Origin: an uncultured Thermoanaerobaculia bacterium
Lineage (GTDB): Bacteria > Acidobacteriota > Thermoanaerobaculia > Multivoradales > Multivoraceae
DNA: 64,000 nucleotides
Direction of reading: 5' to 3'
Assembly (NCBI GenBank): GCA_951812325.1
Contig: OX638294.1
Location: 2,706,859-2,770,858 of the forward strand
Part shown: positions 1-9,688 of the stretch, piece by piece
How positions within the stretch are numbered: the first letter of the stretch is position 1
How the letters are laid out: the number at the start of each line of letters is the position of its first letter
The notes under the pieces: generated by a model
Told to the model about the DNA's origin: nothing
The model's input: the letters and a program-made list of their open reading frames with translations, nothing else
Databases searched by the model: none
Translations under genes and position numbers: made by a program

Positions 1-2
1 AG

Positions 3-812
3 GAGGTGAGCAACCTGATCCGCGTCCAGCTGCTGACCACGGAGGCGGAGGAGGAAGGCCGAAGCCGCATCGACGCTCTGGCGGAGAAACTGGACGGCCA
101 GCCCTTCGAGGGCGAGACCGAAGCCCGGGAACTGGCAGCCGCCGAGGGCCTCGGCTTCGAGGTCACCGAGCCGTTCGGGGAAGATGAAGCGGTTCCCGGC
201 GTGGGCCGCAACGTGAACTTCTCCGAGCAGGCGTTCGGCCTCGAAACCGGCGTCTGGTCGCCGCCGGTTCGCACCGCGGCGGGCTGGGCTCTGCTGTCGC
301 TGCTGGAGGTTCTGCCGCCGCGCGACGCCGAGTTCGCAGAGGTCGAGCCCGACGTGCGCGGGGCCCTGCGCCAGCAGAAGGAGGGCGAACTCCTGACCGC
401 CGCGCTCGCCGAGGCGAAGAGACGGCTGGACACGGGATTCACCCTGGAATACGCAGCGGAGGGGTTCGACGTCGCGATCGAGGAAAGCGGCAGCTTCGGC
501 CTGCGCGAGCCGATCGGCGCCCTCGGTCCCGTGCCGGATCTCTCTCGCGAGGTCTTCGCACTCTCCGTCGGCGAATTCGGCGGCCCGGTCGAGACGCCGT
601 TCGGCGGCGTCCTGTTCGAGGTCACGGAACGGCAGTCCTTCGACCCGGCCGCGTTCGACCCGGAGGCCACGCGCAGTCAACTCCTCTCAGAGCGCACAGG
701 GACACTCCTGCAGTCCCTGCTCGGCCGCCTCCGCGACGAGCTTGGCGTCAGCTACACGAAGGACTTCATCGAGAACTTCGGTCTCGGCGAGACCGAAGCG
801 GCCGGGACCTGA
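3..812 (+). CDS. PpiD/SurA-like peptidyl-prolyl isomerase, C-terminal part
   Basis: The reading frame is open from the left edge, so the gene begins outside the window; the GTG at 6 is probably an internal valine. The visible part of about 268 residues resembles the C-terminal half of PpiD/SurA-type foldases. A parvulin-like stretch (GSFG, then VGEFGGPVETPFGGVLFEV, about residues 160-208) is followed by a charged helical tail. Such proteins assist folding of exported proteins in the periplasm; the N-terminal membrane anchor or signal cannot be seen. ruvA follows 25 bp downstream on the same strand. The family assignment is by motif only. Confidence 0.7.
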   Translation, partial: EVSNLIRVQLLTTEAEEEGRSRIDALAEKLDGQPFEGETEARELAAAEGLGFEVTEPFGEDEAVPGVGRNVNFSEQAFGLETGVWSPPVRTAAGWALLSLLEVLPPRDAEFAEVEPDVRGALRQQKEGELLTAALAEAKRRLDTGFTLEYAAEGFDVAIEESGSFGLREPIGALGPVPDLSREVFALSVGEFGGPVETPFGGVLFEVTERQSFDPAAFDPEATRSQLLSERTGTLLQSLLGRLRDELGVSYTKDFIENFGLGETEAAGT

Positions 813-837
813 TGGCCGCAGGGCGCCCGACACCCGC

Positions 838-1455
838 TTGATCGCCTATCTGCGCGGACGGCGTCAGGCTCTGGGGCCCGACCTCCTGGTTCTCGACGTG
901 GGCGGCGTCGGGTACTCGGTACGAATTCCGCTTTCGACCCACCACGAGTTGGAGCGGATCGAGCCGGATGCCGAAGTCGGCCTCTTCATCCACACCCACG
1001 TGCGCGCCGACGCGATCGAACTCTTCGGCTTCTGGCGCGAAGGGGAGCGGACCCTGTTCGAGCATTGCCTCGGCGTCAGCGGCATCGGGCCGCGGCTGGC
1101 CCAGGTCGTCCTCTCAGGCGGGTCGACCGTCGACCTGCTGACGGCGATCGCCGCGGGCAACGTCGGCGCGCTGATCCGGATCCCGGGCATCGGCCGCAAG
1201 ACCGCCGAGCGAATGGTCCTGGAGTTGAAGGAGAAGGCGAAGCGGCTGCTTGCCGAGTCCGGCGCCGAACCCCCGCCGGCCGAGCCCGAGCCGGAGCTCG
1301 AGAGCGAACATGACCAGATCGCCGGCGCCCTGATCAACCTCGGCTACCGCCCGAGCGAAGCCCAGCGCGCGGTCGCCCGCGTCCTCAGCGAGCACCCCGA
1401 AGTCGAGTTCCAGGAACTCCTGCGCCTGAGCCTGCGCCAGCTATCCCGGCTGTAG
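838..1455 (+). CDS. ruvA: Holliday junction branch migration protein RuvA
   Basis: RuvA binds four-way DNA junctions and loads the RuvB motor. The TTG at 838 is chosen because translation then begins IAYLRGR, the normal RuvA N-terminus, and gives 205 residues, the usual family length; the frame stays open further upstream but into sequence that overlaps the preceding gene. An OB-fold domain covers about residues 1-62. Two helix-hairpin-helix motifs follow (VSGIGPRLAQ and IPGIGRKTAERM), then an acidic Pro/Glu linker and the C-terminal RuvB-binding domain (ALINLGYRPSEAQRAV). ruvB is the next gene but lies 325 bp away because a repeat element separates the pair. ruvC is not in the window. Confidence 0.95.
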   Translation: MIAYLRGRRQALGPDLLVLDVGGVGYSVRIPLSTHHELERIEPDAEVGLFIHTHVRADAIELFGFWREGERTLFEHCLGVSGIGPRLAQVVLSGGSTVDLLTAIAAGNVGALIRIPGIGRKTAERMVLELKEKAKRLLAESGAEPPPAEPEPELESEHDQIAGALINLGYRPSEAQRAVARVLSEHPEVEFQELLRLSLRQLSRL

Positions 1456-1508
1456 GGAAGCGGAGCGCCCGGGGCGCGTGAGCCGCGCGGGGCTCACCCG
1501 CCCGTCCT

Positions 1509-1670
1509 GGGTTCAGGAGGGGTCAGCTCCCAGGTGACGTTCGCGCTTCGGAGGAGATGGAAGGGGGGTGCGCTCACTCCGCTTCACTCGCTCCGGTTGG
1601 TCGGTGATGAGTGCGATGTCGTCGGGCGTCGCTCGTTCAGAGGCACTGGGAGCTGACCCCTCCTGAACCC
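1509..1670 (+). repeat. MITE-like element, copy 1 (ruvA-ruvB gap)
   Basis: This 162-bp element has perfect 25-bp terminal inverted repeats at 1509-1533 and 1646-1670, sharing the core AGGAGGGGTCAGCTCCCAG. Its inside is not palindromic and contains no convincing ORF. A second copy lies in opposite orientation after ruvB at 2904-3064, with roughly 90 percent identity by eye. The match continues about 15 bp beyond the right end (CGACTGGGCTGGAC), so the true unit may be slightly longer. The element separates ruvA from ruvB. It is most likely a non-autonomous transposable or REP-like repeat. Confidence 0.8.
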
Positions 1671-1768
1671 GACTGGGCTGGACGGCGGCGCCGATAGGCC
1701 TGACGCCGACGGCAATAGCGCCGACGTCTCTCACTGGGCGCGCCGGCGGAAACTGCCTGTGGCCGCGA

Positions 1769-1774
1769 TACGAT
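1769..1774 (+). promoter_or_regulatory. -10-like box TACGAT at ruvB start
   Basis: TACGAT ends exactly 6 nt before the ruvB ATG and no Shine-Dalgarno sequence precedes that ATG. The spacing would place the transcript start at or next to the start codon. Confidence 0.45.
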
Positions 1775-1780
1775 CCGCCC

Positions 1781-2812
1781 ATGGCCGGGTCCGGCGATGC
1801 CGACAGTGAACACGATGTCCTCTCGCCGGCGCCGGACGGCGAAGATCGCCGCGTCGAGCCGTCGCTTCGGCCTCAGCGCCTGAGCGAGTACCTGGGCCAG
1901 GAGAAGATCGTCGAGCTGCTCGACATCTACATGCAGGCGGCGCGTGGCCGGGGCGAGGCCCTGGATCACGTCCTGCTGTTCGGCCCGCCCGGTCTGGGCA
2001 AGACCACCCTGGCGCACATCGTCGCCAGGGAGATGAACTCCAAACTCCGGTCCACTTCCGGTCCCGTCCTTGAACGGGCGGGCGACCTGGCGGCGATCCT
2101 GACCAACCTGGAGCCCGGAGATGTCCTCTTCATCGATGAGATCCATCGCCTCGGCCCGACCGTCGAGGAGATCCTCTACCCGGCGCTGGAGGACTTCCAG
2201 CTCGACCTGGTCCTCGGCTCGGGGCCGATGGCCAGGACGGTGCGCATCGATCTGCCCCGCTTCACACTGGTCGGCGCCACGACCCGCGCCGGTCTGATCA
2301 CACCGCCGCTTCAGGCACGGTTCGGCATCGTCCACCGTCTCGACTTCTACAGTCCGGATGTCCTGAGCGTGATCATCCGGCGCTCGGCCGGGCTGCTTGA
2401 AGTGCCGGTCGACCAGGGGGGCGCCAACGAGATCGCCCGGCGCAGCCGCGGCACACCCCGCATCGCCAACCGGCTCCTGCGCCGGGTGCGCGACTACGTG
2501 CAGATCGAGGCGGACGGCCGGATCGACCGCGCCACCGCCAGTGAGGCCCTCCTCCAGCAGGAAGTCGACGAGTACGGCCTGGACAAGATCGACCGCAAGA
2601 TCATGCGCCTGCTGATCGAACACTACGGAGGCGGCCCCGCGGGCCTCAAGGCGCTCGCTGCGTCGGTCGGCGAAGACCAGGGCACGATCGAGGACTTCTA
2701 TGAGCCATACCTCGTCCAGAAGGGATTCCTCCAGCGCACCCCGCGCGGCCGCGTGGCCACCCCGCGCGCATACGAACACCTGGGCCTGACGGTCCGCGAA
2801 ACCCTCTTCTGA
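1781..2812 (+). CDS. ruvB: Holliday junction branch migration ATPase RuvB
   Basis: RuvB is the hexameric AAA+ motor that drives branch migration with RuvA. The 343-residue product is full length for the family. It shows Walker A (GPPGLGKTT, about 68-76), Walker B (FIDEIH, 117-122), the sensor-1 region GATTRAG (about 165-171), the arginine-containing [16 protein letters not shown] segment and the C-terminal winged helix ([20 protein letters not shown]). The first 25 or so residues form an acidic extension before the conserved [11 protein letters not shown]. Inverted copies of one repeat lie on both sides of the gene, and a -10-like box stands directly before the ATG, so it may be transcribed independently of ruvA. 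Confidence 0.97.
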   Translation: MAGSGDADSEHDVLSPAPDGEDRRVEPSLRPQRLSEYLGQEKIVELLDIYMQAARGRGEALDHVLLFGPPGLGKTTLAHIVAREMNSKLRSTSGPVLERAGDLAAILTNLEPGDVLFIDEIHRLGPTVEEILYPALEDFQLDLVLGSGPMARTVRIDLPRFTLVGATTRAGLITPPLQARFGIVHRLDFYSPDVLSVIIRRSAGLLEVPVDQGGANEIARRSRGTPRIANRLLRRVRDYVQIEADGRIDRATASEALLQQEVDEYGLDKIDRKIMRLLIEHYGGGPAGLKALAASVGEDQGTIEDFYEPYLVQKGFLQRTPRGRVATPRAYEHLGLTVRETLF

Positions 2813-2903
2813 AGCGGCGCACCCAGCCTGCCCGCGATCAGGTCCGGCGCCCACCCGGACAGTACGGTAGCCGCCTCCCTCGGCGCGGACGTCCAGCCCA
2901 GTC

Positions 2904-3064
2904 GGGGCAGGAGGGGTCAGCTCCCAGGCGCCTCTGAACGAGCGACGCTCGACGACATCGCAGCCACCACCGACCAACCGGAGCGAGTGAAGCGGAGTGA
3001 TCGCACCCCCCCTCCATCTCCTCCGAAGCGCGAACGTCACCTGGGAGCTGACCCCTCCTGCCCC
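2904..3064 (-). repeat. MITE-like element, copy 2 (after ruvB)
   Basis: This is the inverted counterpart of 1509-1670. It is 161 bp with 24-bp terminal inverted repeats at 2904-2927 and 3041-3064. Read on the minus strand, its interior follows copy 1 closely, including GTGACGTTCGCGCTTCGGAG near one end and GCGTCGCTCGTTCAGAGGC near the other. The rest of the 401-bp ruvB-thrA gap holds no gene that I can see. The gap presumably also contains the promoter of the threonine operon. Confidence 0.8.
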
Positions 3065-3213
3065 AAGACGGGCGGGTGCATCCTCCACCGGCTCAAAGCG
3101 GGCGGTTGCAAGCTGCAATCCTCCGCCATGGCGCGGGCGCTCGTGGGCGTGTACGCTATTGCGCCCTTCGCGCCCCTCGCGCACTCAAGACGTGACTGCT
3201 CTCGTATCGCACC

Positions 3214-5757
3214 ATGATCGTTCTCAAGTTCGGCGGCTCCTCCGTGGCCAATGCACCCCGGCTCCAGGCGGCCGCCCGGATCGTCAGGCGACGGCTCGCT
3301 GGTTCCGCGGTGAACGGCGCGGTCGTCGTGTCGGCGCTGGGCGGGGTCACCGACCGGCTGCTGGCGATGGCCGCCAACGCCCTGGAGGCCAGCGATCCGG
3401 CTGAGGCGGCACGCGAGTCAGCAGCCCTACGCGTTCATCATCTGGAAATCGGGGCCCAGGTAGCGACGGACCACGATCGGCCGGCCCTGGCGGCCACGGT
3501 CGAAGCCCTCTGCGACGGCCTGGAGGCGGCGGTGCGCGACTGCGAGCCCGGCTCGGACACGGCGGGCCGCTCGACCGAGGCACTGGTTGACCGGGTCGTC
3601 TGCCACGGCGAGCTCCTGTCGACCCAGCTCCTGGCTGCCGCCCTGCGCGCCGAGGGCCTGCCGGCCGAGGCGTGCGACGCGCGCCCCCTGGTGTCGACGG
3701 ACCGCTCGTTCCAGGCTGCGACCGTCGATCCGGAGAGGACCCTGGATGCGATCGCCGCCCACTTCGCGCATCTCGGGCCCGACGCCCCGCTACAGGTGGT
3801 GACCGGCTTCCTGGGCAGCAGTCCGGACGGTGAGACGACCACCCTGGGGCGCAGCGGCTCCGACCTCACGGCCTCGCTGGTCGGCGCCGCGCTCGATGCC
3901 GAGCGGATCGAGATCTGGACCGACGTACCGGGCGTCATGACGGCCGATCCGCGACGCGTGGAGGACGCGCTGCCGATCCCGCGGCTGAGCTACGAAGAGA
4001 TGCTCGAACTCTCGCACTTCGGCGCCAGGGTGGTCTATCCGCCGACGGTGACCCCGGCGCGCCGCAGAGGCATTCCCCTGCTGGTCCGCAACACCCTCGA
4101 TCCCGAACACCCCGGAACCCTCATCGCCGGCCACGGCGAGGTCGGCGAGCGAGGCCGCGGAACCGCGGTCACCGGTATCTCCTCGATCGACGACGTGCAC
4201 CTGCTGCTTCTCGTCGGCGACAACCTGGTCGGCACGCCGGGAGTTGCAGCCCGCCTCTTTGACGCCCTGGCCGCCTGCGGCGCCAGCGCGATCCTGATTT
4301 CACAGGCCTCGAGCGAACACTCGATCTGCTTCGCGGTGGAGCCCGGCGTGTCCGAGGCGGCTCGGCAGGCGGTCGACGCCGAGTTCCAGGCCGAGATCGA
4401 GGCCGGGTCGGTCAGGCCCCTGAGGGTCGAACGGGGCCAGTCGATCCTGGCCGTGGTGGGCGACGGCATGCGGGACCGGCCCGGAATCGCCGGTCGCGTC
4501 TTCGGCATCCTGGGGCGGCGCGGCGTCAACGTGAGGGCGGTGGCCCAGGGATCGTCCGAACGGAACATCTCGATGGTCGTGGCGCGGGCCGACGAGGGCA
4601 GGGCGGTACGCTGGATCCACCGGGAGTTCTTCCGCGGCGCCGCCTGCGGGCGGCTCGCCGTCTACGTGCTCGGCGTCGGCGGTGTCGGATCGGCGCTCCT
4701 CCGGCAACTGGCCGCCGAACGCGAAGCGCTCGCGCGGCAGGGGATCGACCTCCAGCTGCGGGGCCTCGCCAGTTCCCGTTTCATGCACCTTCAGTCCCGG
4801 CGCGGCAGGAGCCTCGATCCCGGCGCCGCGGGCGATCCCGAGGGTTGGCGCTCCACGCTCGAGCGCAGCGGCGAAACGGCGGATCTCGACCGTCTGCTGG
4901 AACACCTCGGCGAGACGGCGGCCGGCGGCGGTCGTACGGTGCTCGTCGACGTCACCGCCAACGGTTCCATGGGCGCCGTGTACCACCGCGTTCTCGCTGC
5001 CGGCGCCGCCGTCGCCAGTGCGAACAAACTCCCCTTTGCCGGGCCCATCGCGGACTTTCGCGCCTACCGCCCCCCGGGCGCTCGGAACGTCTTCCACGAA
5101 GCGACCGTCGGAGCGGGTCTGCCGGTGCTCCACACAACGGACATGCTGCTCGGCGCCGGCGACCGCATCGACAAGGTATCGGGTGTGTTCTCGGGCACGC
5201 TCGCCTATCTGACCGGGAAGCTGGGCGCCGGCAGCGTGTGGAGCGAAGCCGTCCGGGAGGCCCACGGCCTCGGCTACACGGAACCGGACCCCCGGGACGA
5301 TCTCGGCGGCCTGGACGTGGCCCGCAAGCTGCTGATCCTGGCGCGCATCTGCGGCTGCGGTCTCGATCTGGACGATGTCGAGGTGGAACCCATGCTGGAC
5401 AGGCCCGACCTCGCCGACCTGCCGCTGGACGCTTGGTGGAAACGACTTGCCGAGGCCGACGACCGGATGGCGGCCCGCTTCGCCGAAGCCGCATCGGCGG
5501 GACTCGAGCTCGCCTACCTGGCCGAACTGGACACCTCCGGCGAGACGGCTTCGGCCCGGGTCGGGCTGTGCGCCGTGCCCCCGGACCATCCGGTCGCGGG
5601 GATGCCGGCTTCGGACAACATGTTTGTGTTCAGCAGCCTGCGATACCGTGAACGCCCCCTGGTCGTCCAGGGTCCGGGCGCCGGCGCCGACCTGACTGCA
5701 GGCGGTGTCTTCGCCGACATCCTCCGCGCCTGGGCGGAGCGGGGATCCGCGCCATGA
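3214..5757 (+). CDS. thrA: bifunctional aspartokinase / homoserine dehydrogenase
   Basis: One polypeptide of 847 residues catalyses the first and third steps of the threonine branch: phosphorylation of aspartate and NAD(P)H reduction of aspartate semialdehyde to homoserine. The kinase motif KFGGSS is at 5-10, and the kinase domain runs to about 290. ACT-type regulatory repeats follow (about 310-460, including [21 protein letters not shown]), implying allosteric control, probably by threonine. The homoserine dehydrogenase half starts near 477 with the nucleotide-binding [11 protein letters not shown] and contains [13 protein letters not shown]. The fusion and size match the ThrA/MetL family. 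It is first in an operon with asd, thrB and thrC. The ATG at 3214 has no strong ribosome-binding site. Confidence 0.95.
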   Translation: MIVLKFGGSSVANAPRLQAAARIVRRRLAGSAVNGAVVVSALGGVTDRLLAMAANALEASDPAEAARESAALRVHHLEIGAQVATDHDRPALAATVEALCDGLEAAVRDCEPGSDTAGRSTEALVDRVVCHGELLSTQLLAAALRAEGLPAEACDARPLVSTDRSFQAATVDPERTLDAIAAHFAHLGPDAPLQVVTGFLGSSPDGETTTLGRSGSDLTASLVGAALDAERIEIWTDVPGVMTADPRRVEDALPIPRLSYEEMLELSHFGARVVYPPTVTPARRRGIPLLVRNTLDPEHPGTLIAGHGEVGERGRGTAVTGISSIDDVHLLLLVGDNLVGTPGVAARLFDALAACGASAILISQASSEHSICFAVEPGVSEAARQAVDAEFQAEIEAGSVRPLRVERGQSILAVVGDGMRDRPGIAGRVFGILGRRGVNVRAVAQGSSERNISMVVARADEGRAVRWIHREFFRGAACGRLAVYVLGVGGVGSALLRQLAAEREALARQGIDLQLRGLASSRFMHLQSRRGRSLDPGAAGDPEGWRSTLERSGETADLDRLLEHLGETAAGGGRTVLVDVTANGSMGAVYHRVLAAGAAVASANKLPFAGPIADFRAYRPPGARNVFHEATVGAGLPVLHTTDMLLGAGDRIDKVSGVFSGTLAYLTGKLGAGSVWSEAVREAHGLGYTEPDPRDDLGGLDVARKLLILARICGCGLDLDDVEVEPMLDRPDLADLPLDAWWKRLAEADDRMAARFAEAASAGLELAYLAELDTSGETASARVGLCAVPPDHPVAGMPASDNMFVFSSLRYRERPLVVQGPGAGADLTAGGVFADILRAWAERGSAP

Positions 5758-5833
5758 CCCCGCCGCCGTTCGAGCACTCGCCCACGGTGCCCCGGCCGGG
5801 CCACGGCGTCGGCCGCAGGTCGGGAGCGCGGCC

Positions 5834-6907
5834 GTGACGACTCGCAGCGAACCCTTCCGCGTCGCCGTCCTCGGTGCGACCGGCGCCGTGGGCCAGCGGT
5901 TCGTCACTCTGCTGACCGGGCACCCCTGGTTCGAGTTGACCGCCCTGGCCGCCTCCGAGCGTTCGGCGGGCAGGACCTACCGAGACGCGGTCAGCTGGAT
6001 TCAGACCCGGCCGATCGACGAAACGGTCGCGGCGATGTCCGTTCACACGATCGACGAGCTGATGGACCATGACTTCGACGTCGTGTTCTCGGCCCTGGAC
6101 GCCAGCGTGGCAAGGGACATCGAGCCCGAGTTCGCGCGGCGCAGCCTGGTGGTCACGAACGCCAGCGCCCACCGGATGGACGAAGGCGTACCCCTGCTGG
6201 TGCCGGAAGTGAACCCGGATCACCTCGCGCTGCTGCCGGCGGCCGAAGACGGCGCCGATCTCCCCCGAGGCATCGTCGCCAACCCGAACTGCTCGACGAT
6301 CGGGCTGGTGCTGGCGCTCAAGCCTCTGGCGTCCGCCTTCGGGTTCGATCGCATCTTCGTGTCCACCCTGCAGGCGGTATCCGGCGCCGGCCTGCCCGGC
6401 GTCTCGAGCTACCAGATTCTGGACAACGTGATTCCCTGGATTCCCGGCGAGGAGGAGAAGCTCGAGATCGAGACCGGGAAGATCCTGGGCCGGGTCAGGG
6501 CCGGCACGATCGAGCCGGCCGAGGTCGCGGTTTCGGCCCAGTGCAACCGGGTTCCCGTGGTCGACGGGCACACCCTCTGCGTATCCGTCGATCTGAAGGG
6601 CGACCCGAGGCTCGAAGATGTCCGCGAGGCCTGGAGATCGTTCCGCGCCGCGCCGCAGGAACTCGGCCTGCCGTCGGCGCCCGCGCAGCCGACCGTGTAC
6701 CTCGGGGACGACGCCCCCCCGCAGGCGCGCGTGCACCGCGACCTGGGCCGGGGCATGACGACTTCCATCGGACGTCTGCGCGAGTGCCCGATCCTCGGCT
6801 ACCGGTTCGTCGCCCTGTCGCACAACACCCTGCGGGGCGCGGCGGGCGGCGCCTTGCTGGCCGCCGAACTCGCCGTCTCCCGGTGCGCCCGGCGCGGCGG
6901 AGAATGA
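5834..6907 (+). CDS. asd: aspartate-semialdehyde dehydrogenase, archaeal/fungal type
   Basis: Asd reduces aspartyl phosphate to aspartate semialdehyde, the step between the two activities of the upstream fused enzyme. A GTG at 5834 is preferred because the Rossmann motif VAVLGATGAVGQRF then begins near residue 11; the frame is open further upstream but that part looks non-coding. The product is 357 residues. The catalytic cysteine lies in NPNCSTIG (Cys153). The sequence (SWIQTRPI, VVTNASAHR) resembles the archaeal/fungal branch rather than the E. coli type. Its stop overlaps the thrB start by ATGA, so the two genes are translationally coupled. Confidence 0.92.
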   Translation: MTTRSEPFRVAVLGATGAVGQRFVTLLTGHPWFELTALAASERSAGRTYRDAVSWIQTRPIDETVAAMSVHTIDELMDHDFDVVFSALDASVARDIEPEFARRSLVVTNASAHRMDEGVPLLVPEVNPDHLALLPAAEDGADLPRGIVANPNCSTIGLVLALKPLASAFGFDRIFVSTLQAVSGAGLPGVSSYQILDNVIPWIPGEEEKLEIETGKILGRVRAGTIEPAEVAVSAQCNRVPVVDGHTLCVSVDLKGDPRLEDVREAWRSFRAAPQELGLPSAPAQPTVYLGDDAPPQARVHRDLGRGMTTSIGRLRECPILGYRFVALSHNTLRGAAGGALLAAELAVSRCARRGGE

Positions 6908-8040
6908 GCCGCGCGGTGAGGGCTTTCGCCCCGGCGTCCGTGTCGAACATCGCGTGCGGATTCGACATCCTGGGGTTCGCCGTGCAGTCGGAAGGCGACG
7001 GTACCGCCGGCCCGGGGGACGTGGTCACGGCCACAAGACGAGCGGGTCGCTCCGCGCGCCGTCACGGGCGCGGTACCGCCGCTCCGGGGGGCGTCACAGC
7101 CGGCGAAACCGGTCGGCGCGACCCCGCGCGACGGGGCCCCGCGATCGCCGGCGAACCGCTCCGGAGTCCCGCGAACGGCCGCGAGGCCGGCCGCTGCGGC
7201 GGATCGGTTCGCATCACGGCCATCTCCGGGGACGACGGGCAGCTGCCGCTCCAGCCGCAACGCAACACCGCCGCGGTCGCCGCCGCGGCGTTGATCGAGT
7301 CCGAGGCCCCGGATGCCGTCGTCGACCTGACGCTGGAAAAGGGCATGCCGCTCGAGAGCGGGCTCGGCTCGAGCGCTGCCAGCGCGGCGGCGGCAGTCGT
7401 CGCGGTCGACGCACTGCTGGGACTCGATTTGCCGCCGGCGGCTCTGCTTCGGTACGCGCTGGCCGGGGAAATTCTGGCCAGCGGCGGCGCCCACGCCGAC
7501 AACCTGGCCCCTTCCCTGTTCGGCGGCCTGGTCCTGGTGCGCTCGCTGGACCCGGAACCGGATTTCGTGGCGCTGCCAGTGCCCGAAGGGCTGACCTGCG
7601 CGCTTGCCCGGCCCCACACCCAGGTCAACACCCGTGAATCGCGGGCTCGGCTCGAGCCGCACCTGCCGCTTGAACGGGCGGTGACCCAGTGGGGCAACGC
7701 CGCGGCTCTGGTCGCGTCGCTCTACCGCAGCGACCTGGAGCTGCTTTCCCGATCTCTCGTCGATGTGGTCGCCGAGCCGGTCCGGGGACCGCAGGTGCCG
7801 GGCTTCCACGAGGCCAGGACGGCTGCCATGCGCGCCGGCGCCCTCGGTTGCAGTCTGTCCGGCAGCGGTCCGGCCCTGTTCGCTCTCTGCGACGGCATGA
7901 GACGCGGACGGCAGGTCGCGAAGGCGATGGCGACGGCCTTCGAGAGCGCGGCGGGCGTCGACTGCGACCGACTCGTGTCGCCGCTTCCGGCGCCGGGAGC
8001 CCGGGTGATCGGCGTCAGCGGCGAAGCGGACGGGGGCTGA
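6904..8040 (+). CDS. thrB: homoserine kinase with an internal Arg/Gly-rich insertion
   Basis: ThrB is a GHMP kinase that phosphorylates homoserine. The N-terminus (APASVSNIACGFDILGFA) and the ATP-binding loop (LESGLGSSAASAAAA, about residues 146-160) are intact, as is the C-terminal LSGSGPALFAL. The product has 378 residues, longer than the 300-320 typical of the family. The excess is a stretch at about residues 42-100, very rich in Arg, Gly and Pro, between GDVVTA and VRITAISGDDGQLP. It has no recognisable motif and may be a repeat insertion that stayed in frame. The gene starts inside the asd stop codon and ends 3 bp before thrC. Confidence 0.9.
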   Translation: MSRAVRAFAPASVSNIACGFDILGFAVQSEGDGTAGPGDVVTATRRAGRSARRHGRGTAAPGGVTAGETGRRDPARRGPAIAGEPLRSPANGREAGRCGGSVRITAISGDDGQLPLQPQRNTAAVAAAALIESEAPDAVVDLTLEKGMPLESGLGSSAASAAAAVVAVDALLGLDLPPAALLRYALAGEILASGGAHADNLAPSLFGGLVLVRSLDPEPDFVALPVPEGLTCALARPHTQVNTRESRARLEPHLPLERAVTQWGNAAALVASLYRSDLELLSRSLVDVVAEPVRGPQVPGFHEARTAAMRAGALGCSLSGSGPALFALCDGMRRGRQVAKAMATAFESAAGVDCDRLVSPLPAPGARVIGVSGEADGG

Positions 8041-8043
8041 CCC

Positions 8044-9366
8044 GTGCGCTTCGTGAGCACCGGCGGGCAGGCGCCGGCCGCCTCGCTGGGTCAGGCCCTG
8101 CTCGAGGGCCCGGCGCCGGACGGCGGCCTGTACGTGCCGGAGCGCCTGGACCGGCTGACGAAGGACGAACTGCTGGCACTGCGGGAGCTCTCCCTGGCCG
8201 GCATCTCCCGGATCCTCGGCGGCCGCCTGTTCGGCCCGGAACTGCCGGAAGAGGAACTCGCCCCGCTGATCGCGGACGCCCTCGATTTCCCCATCCCCCT
8301 GGTCGAGATCGAGCCGGGCGTCTTCTGCCTGGAGTTGTTCCACGGTCCGACACTGGCGTTCAAGGACATCGCGGCCCGGATCATGGCCCGGATCATGGCG
8401 CGCCTTGTCGAACCCGGGGGCCCGGCCACCACAGTGCTCGTTGCCACCAGCGGCGACACCGGCAGCGCGGTGGCCCATGCGTTCAGCGGCGTGGCAGGCT
8501 TCCGGGTCTGCGTGCTCTACCCGCGGGGACTCGTGACCGAAGCCCAGCGACGGCTGTTCACGACCCTCGGCGGCAACGTGACCGCGGTCGCCGTCGCGGG
8601 CGCCTTCGACGATTGCCAGCGGCTCGCCCGAGCCGCGTTCGCCGACCGGGAACTCCGGCGGCGGCGGCCTCTCGCCTCCGCCAACTCGATCAACGTCGGC
8701 CGGTTGCTACCCCAGGTCTTCTACTACTTCCACGCCTGGGCCCAACTCCCGGCTGCCGCCGACGCCGACGAGGGGCTCGTCTTCTCGACGCCCAGCGGGA
8801 ACTTCGGCAACCTGACCGCCGGCCTCGTCGCCAGGCGGATCGGCCTCCCCGTTTCCCGTTTCGTCGCCGCCACCAACGTGAACGACGTCGTGCCCGCGTA
8901 CCTGCGAAGCGGCCGCTACGTTCCCCGCGCCTCGGCCGCCACGATCTCGAACGCAATGGACGTGGGCGATCCGAGCAACTTCTCCCGCATACGTCACCTG
9001 TACTCGGACCGGAGCGATCCCCTGGGGGCCCTGCGCCGCGACCTGGCGGGACGCTCCTTCGACGATCGCACCACGCGGCGCGCGATGCGGGACGCACAGG
9101 AGAAGCACGGCTACCTCATGGACCCCCACACCGCGGTCGGCTACCTCGGCCTGAAGGAGGAGCTCGAATCCAGGGGCGGCGGAACCGGCGTCGTGCTGGC
9201 AACGGCGCATCCGGCGAAGTTCGCCGACGTGATCCGTGACGCCGTCGGCATCGAACCGCCGCTGCCGACCGCGCTCGAGCGCTGTGCCGACCTGCCCGAG
9301 CGGATCGTCGAGATGCCCGCAGAGGCGCCGGCCCTGCGGCAGGTCCTGCTCTCGCAGCCAGCCTGA
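8044..9366 (+). CDS. thrC: threonine synthase
   Basis: This PLP enzyme converts O-phosphohomoserine to threonine, the last step of the operon. The PLP lysine is Lys107 in [10 protein letters not shown]; the phosphate-binding [12 protein letters not shown] and the PSGNFGN loop are present. Length is 440 residues, matching the longer (E. coli/fungal-like) class. A small direct duplication gives [10 protein letters not shown] just after the active-site lysine. The GTG start at 8044 follows the thrB stop by three bases. The last 15 or so codons ([11 protein letters not shown] and the following TGACCCTCCCGC) recur almost identically at about 45161-45220. Confidence 0.95.
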   Translation: MRFVSTGGQAPAASLGQALLEGPAPDGGLYVPERLDRLTKDELLALRELSLAGISRILGGRLFGPELPEEELAPLIADALDFPIPLVEIEPGVFCLELFHGPTLAFKDIAARIMARIMARLVEPGGPATTVLVATSGDTGSAVAHAFSGVAGFRVCVLYPRGLVTEAQRRLFTTLGGNVTAVAVAGAFDDCQRLARAAFADRELRRRRPLASANSINVGRLLPQVFYYFHAWAQLPAAADADEGLVFSTPSGNFGNLTAGLVARRIGLPVSRFVAATNVNDVVPAYLRSGRYVPRASAATISNAMDVGDPSNFSRIRHLYSDRSDPLGALRRDLAGRSFDDRTTRRAMRDAQEKHGYLMDPHTAVGYLGLKEELESRGGGTGVVLATAHPAKFADVIRDAVGIEPPLPTALERCADLPERIVEMPAEAPALRQVLLSQPA

Positions 9367-9454
9367 CCCTCCCGCGTCCAGGTCCAGTGGCGCACCGCCC
9401 CGCACCCGGAGACCGCAGAGGAGAACCAGACCGCGGCAACGGCCGTCTCCCGGT

Positions 9455-9510
9455 GCTCGGACCGTCCGGTCCGCATCAGCTGCGTCCCCCGCAACCCCGG
9501 CCGAGGCGGC
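9455..9510 (+). repeat. partial copy of the 27.8-kb/55.5-kb hairpin repeat
   Basis: The segment GGACCGTCCGGTCCGCATCA followed by CTGCGTC matches the tail of the repeat at 27820-27980 (CGGACCTTCCGGTCCGCATC). It forms a short GGACC/GGTCC stem-loop. It sits between the end of thrC and a displaced piece of gyrA. Confidence 0.5.
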
Positions 9511-9617
9511 CCCTTGGCCATCGACCAGGGCGTAGCGCATGGAGAAGTGCTGCGCCAGACGGACCACCGTGTCGTAGATGGGGCCGTCGCCGCGAGGGTG
9601 GTACTTGCCCATCACAT
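9511..9617 (-). pseudogene. displaced gyrA fragment covering the quinolone-resistance region
   Basis: About 106 bp match the gyrA coding sequence at 15829-15934 with only a handful of differences. Read on the minus strand it encodes [19 protein letters not shown] and onward to [10 protein letters not shown], so one histidine of the true gene is replaced by arginine. There is no start or downstream continuation, so it cannot make a protein. The gap from 9367 to 9688 therefore contains this fragment and a partial repeat and no intact gene. Confidence 0.85.
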
Positions 9618-9688
9618 CACGTCCCACTTCCGAGCGACGTCTGGCTCAATCTCCGAGCGTTGCCTGCACCCGGCCTTGTCTTCGGCTT

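Noticed and set aside
1637..3184. A 515-codon minus-strand open frame over ruvB
   Set aside because: Antisense to ruvB and crossing both repeat elements; no protein-like features.
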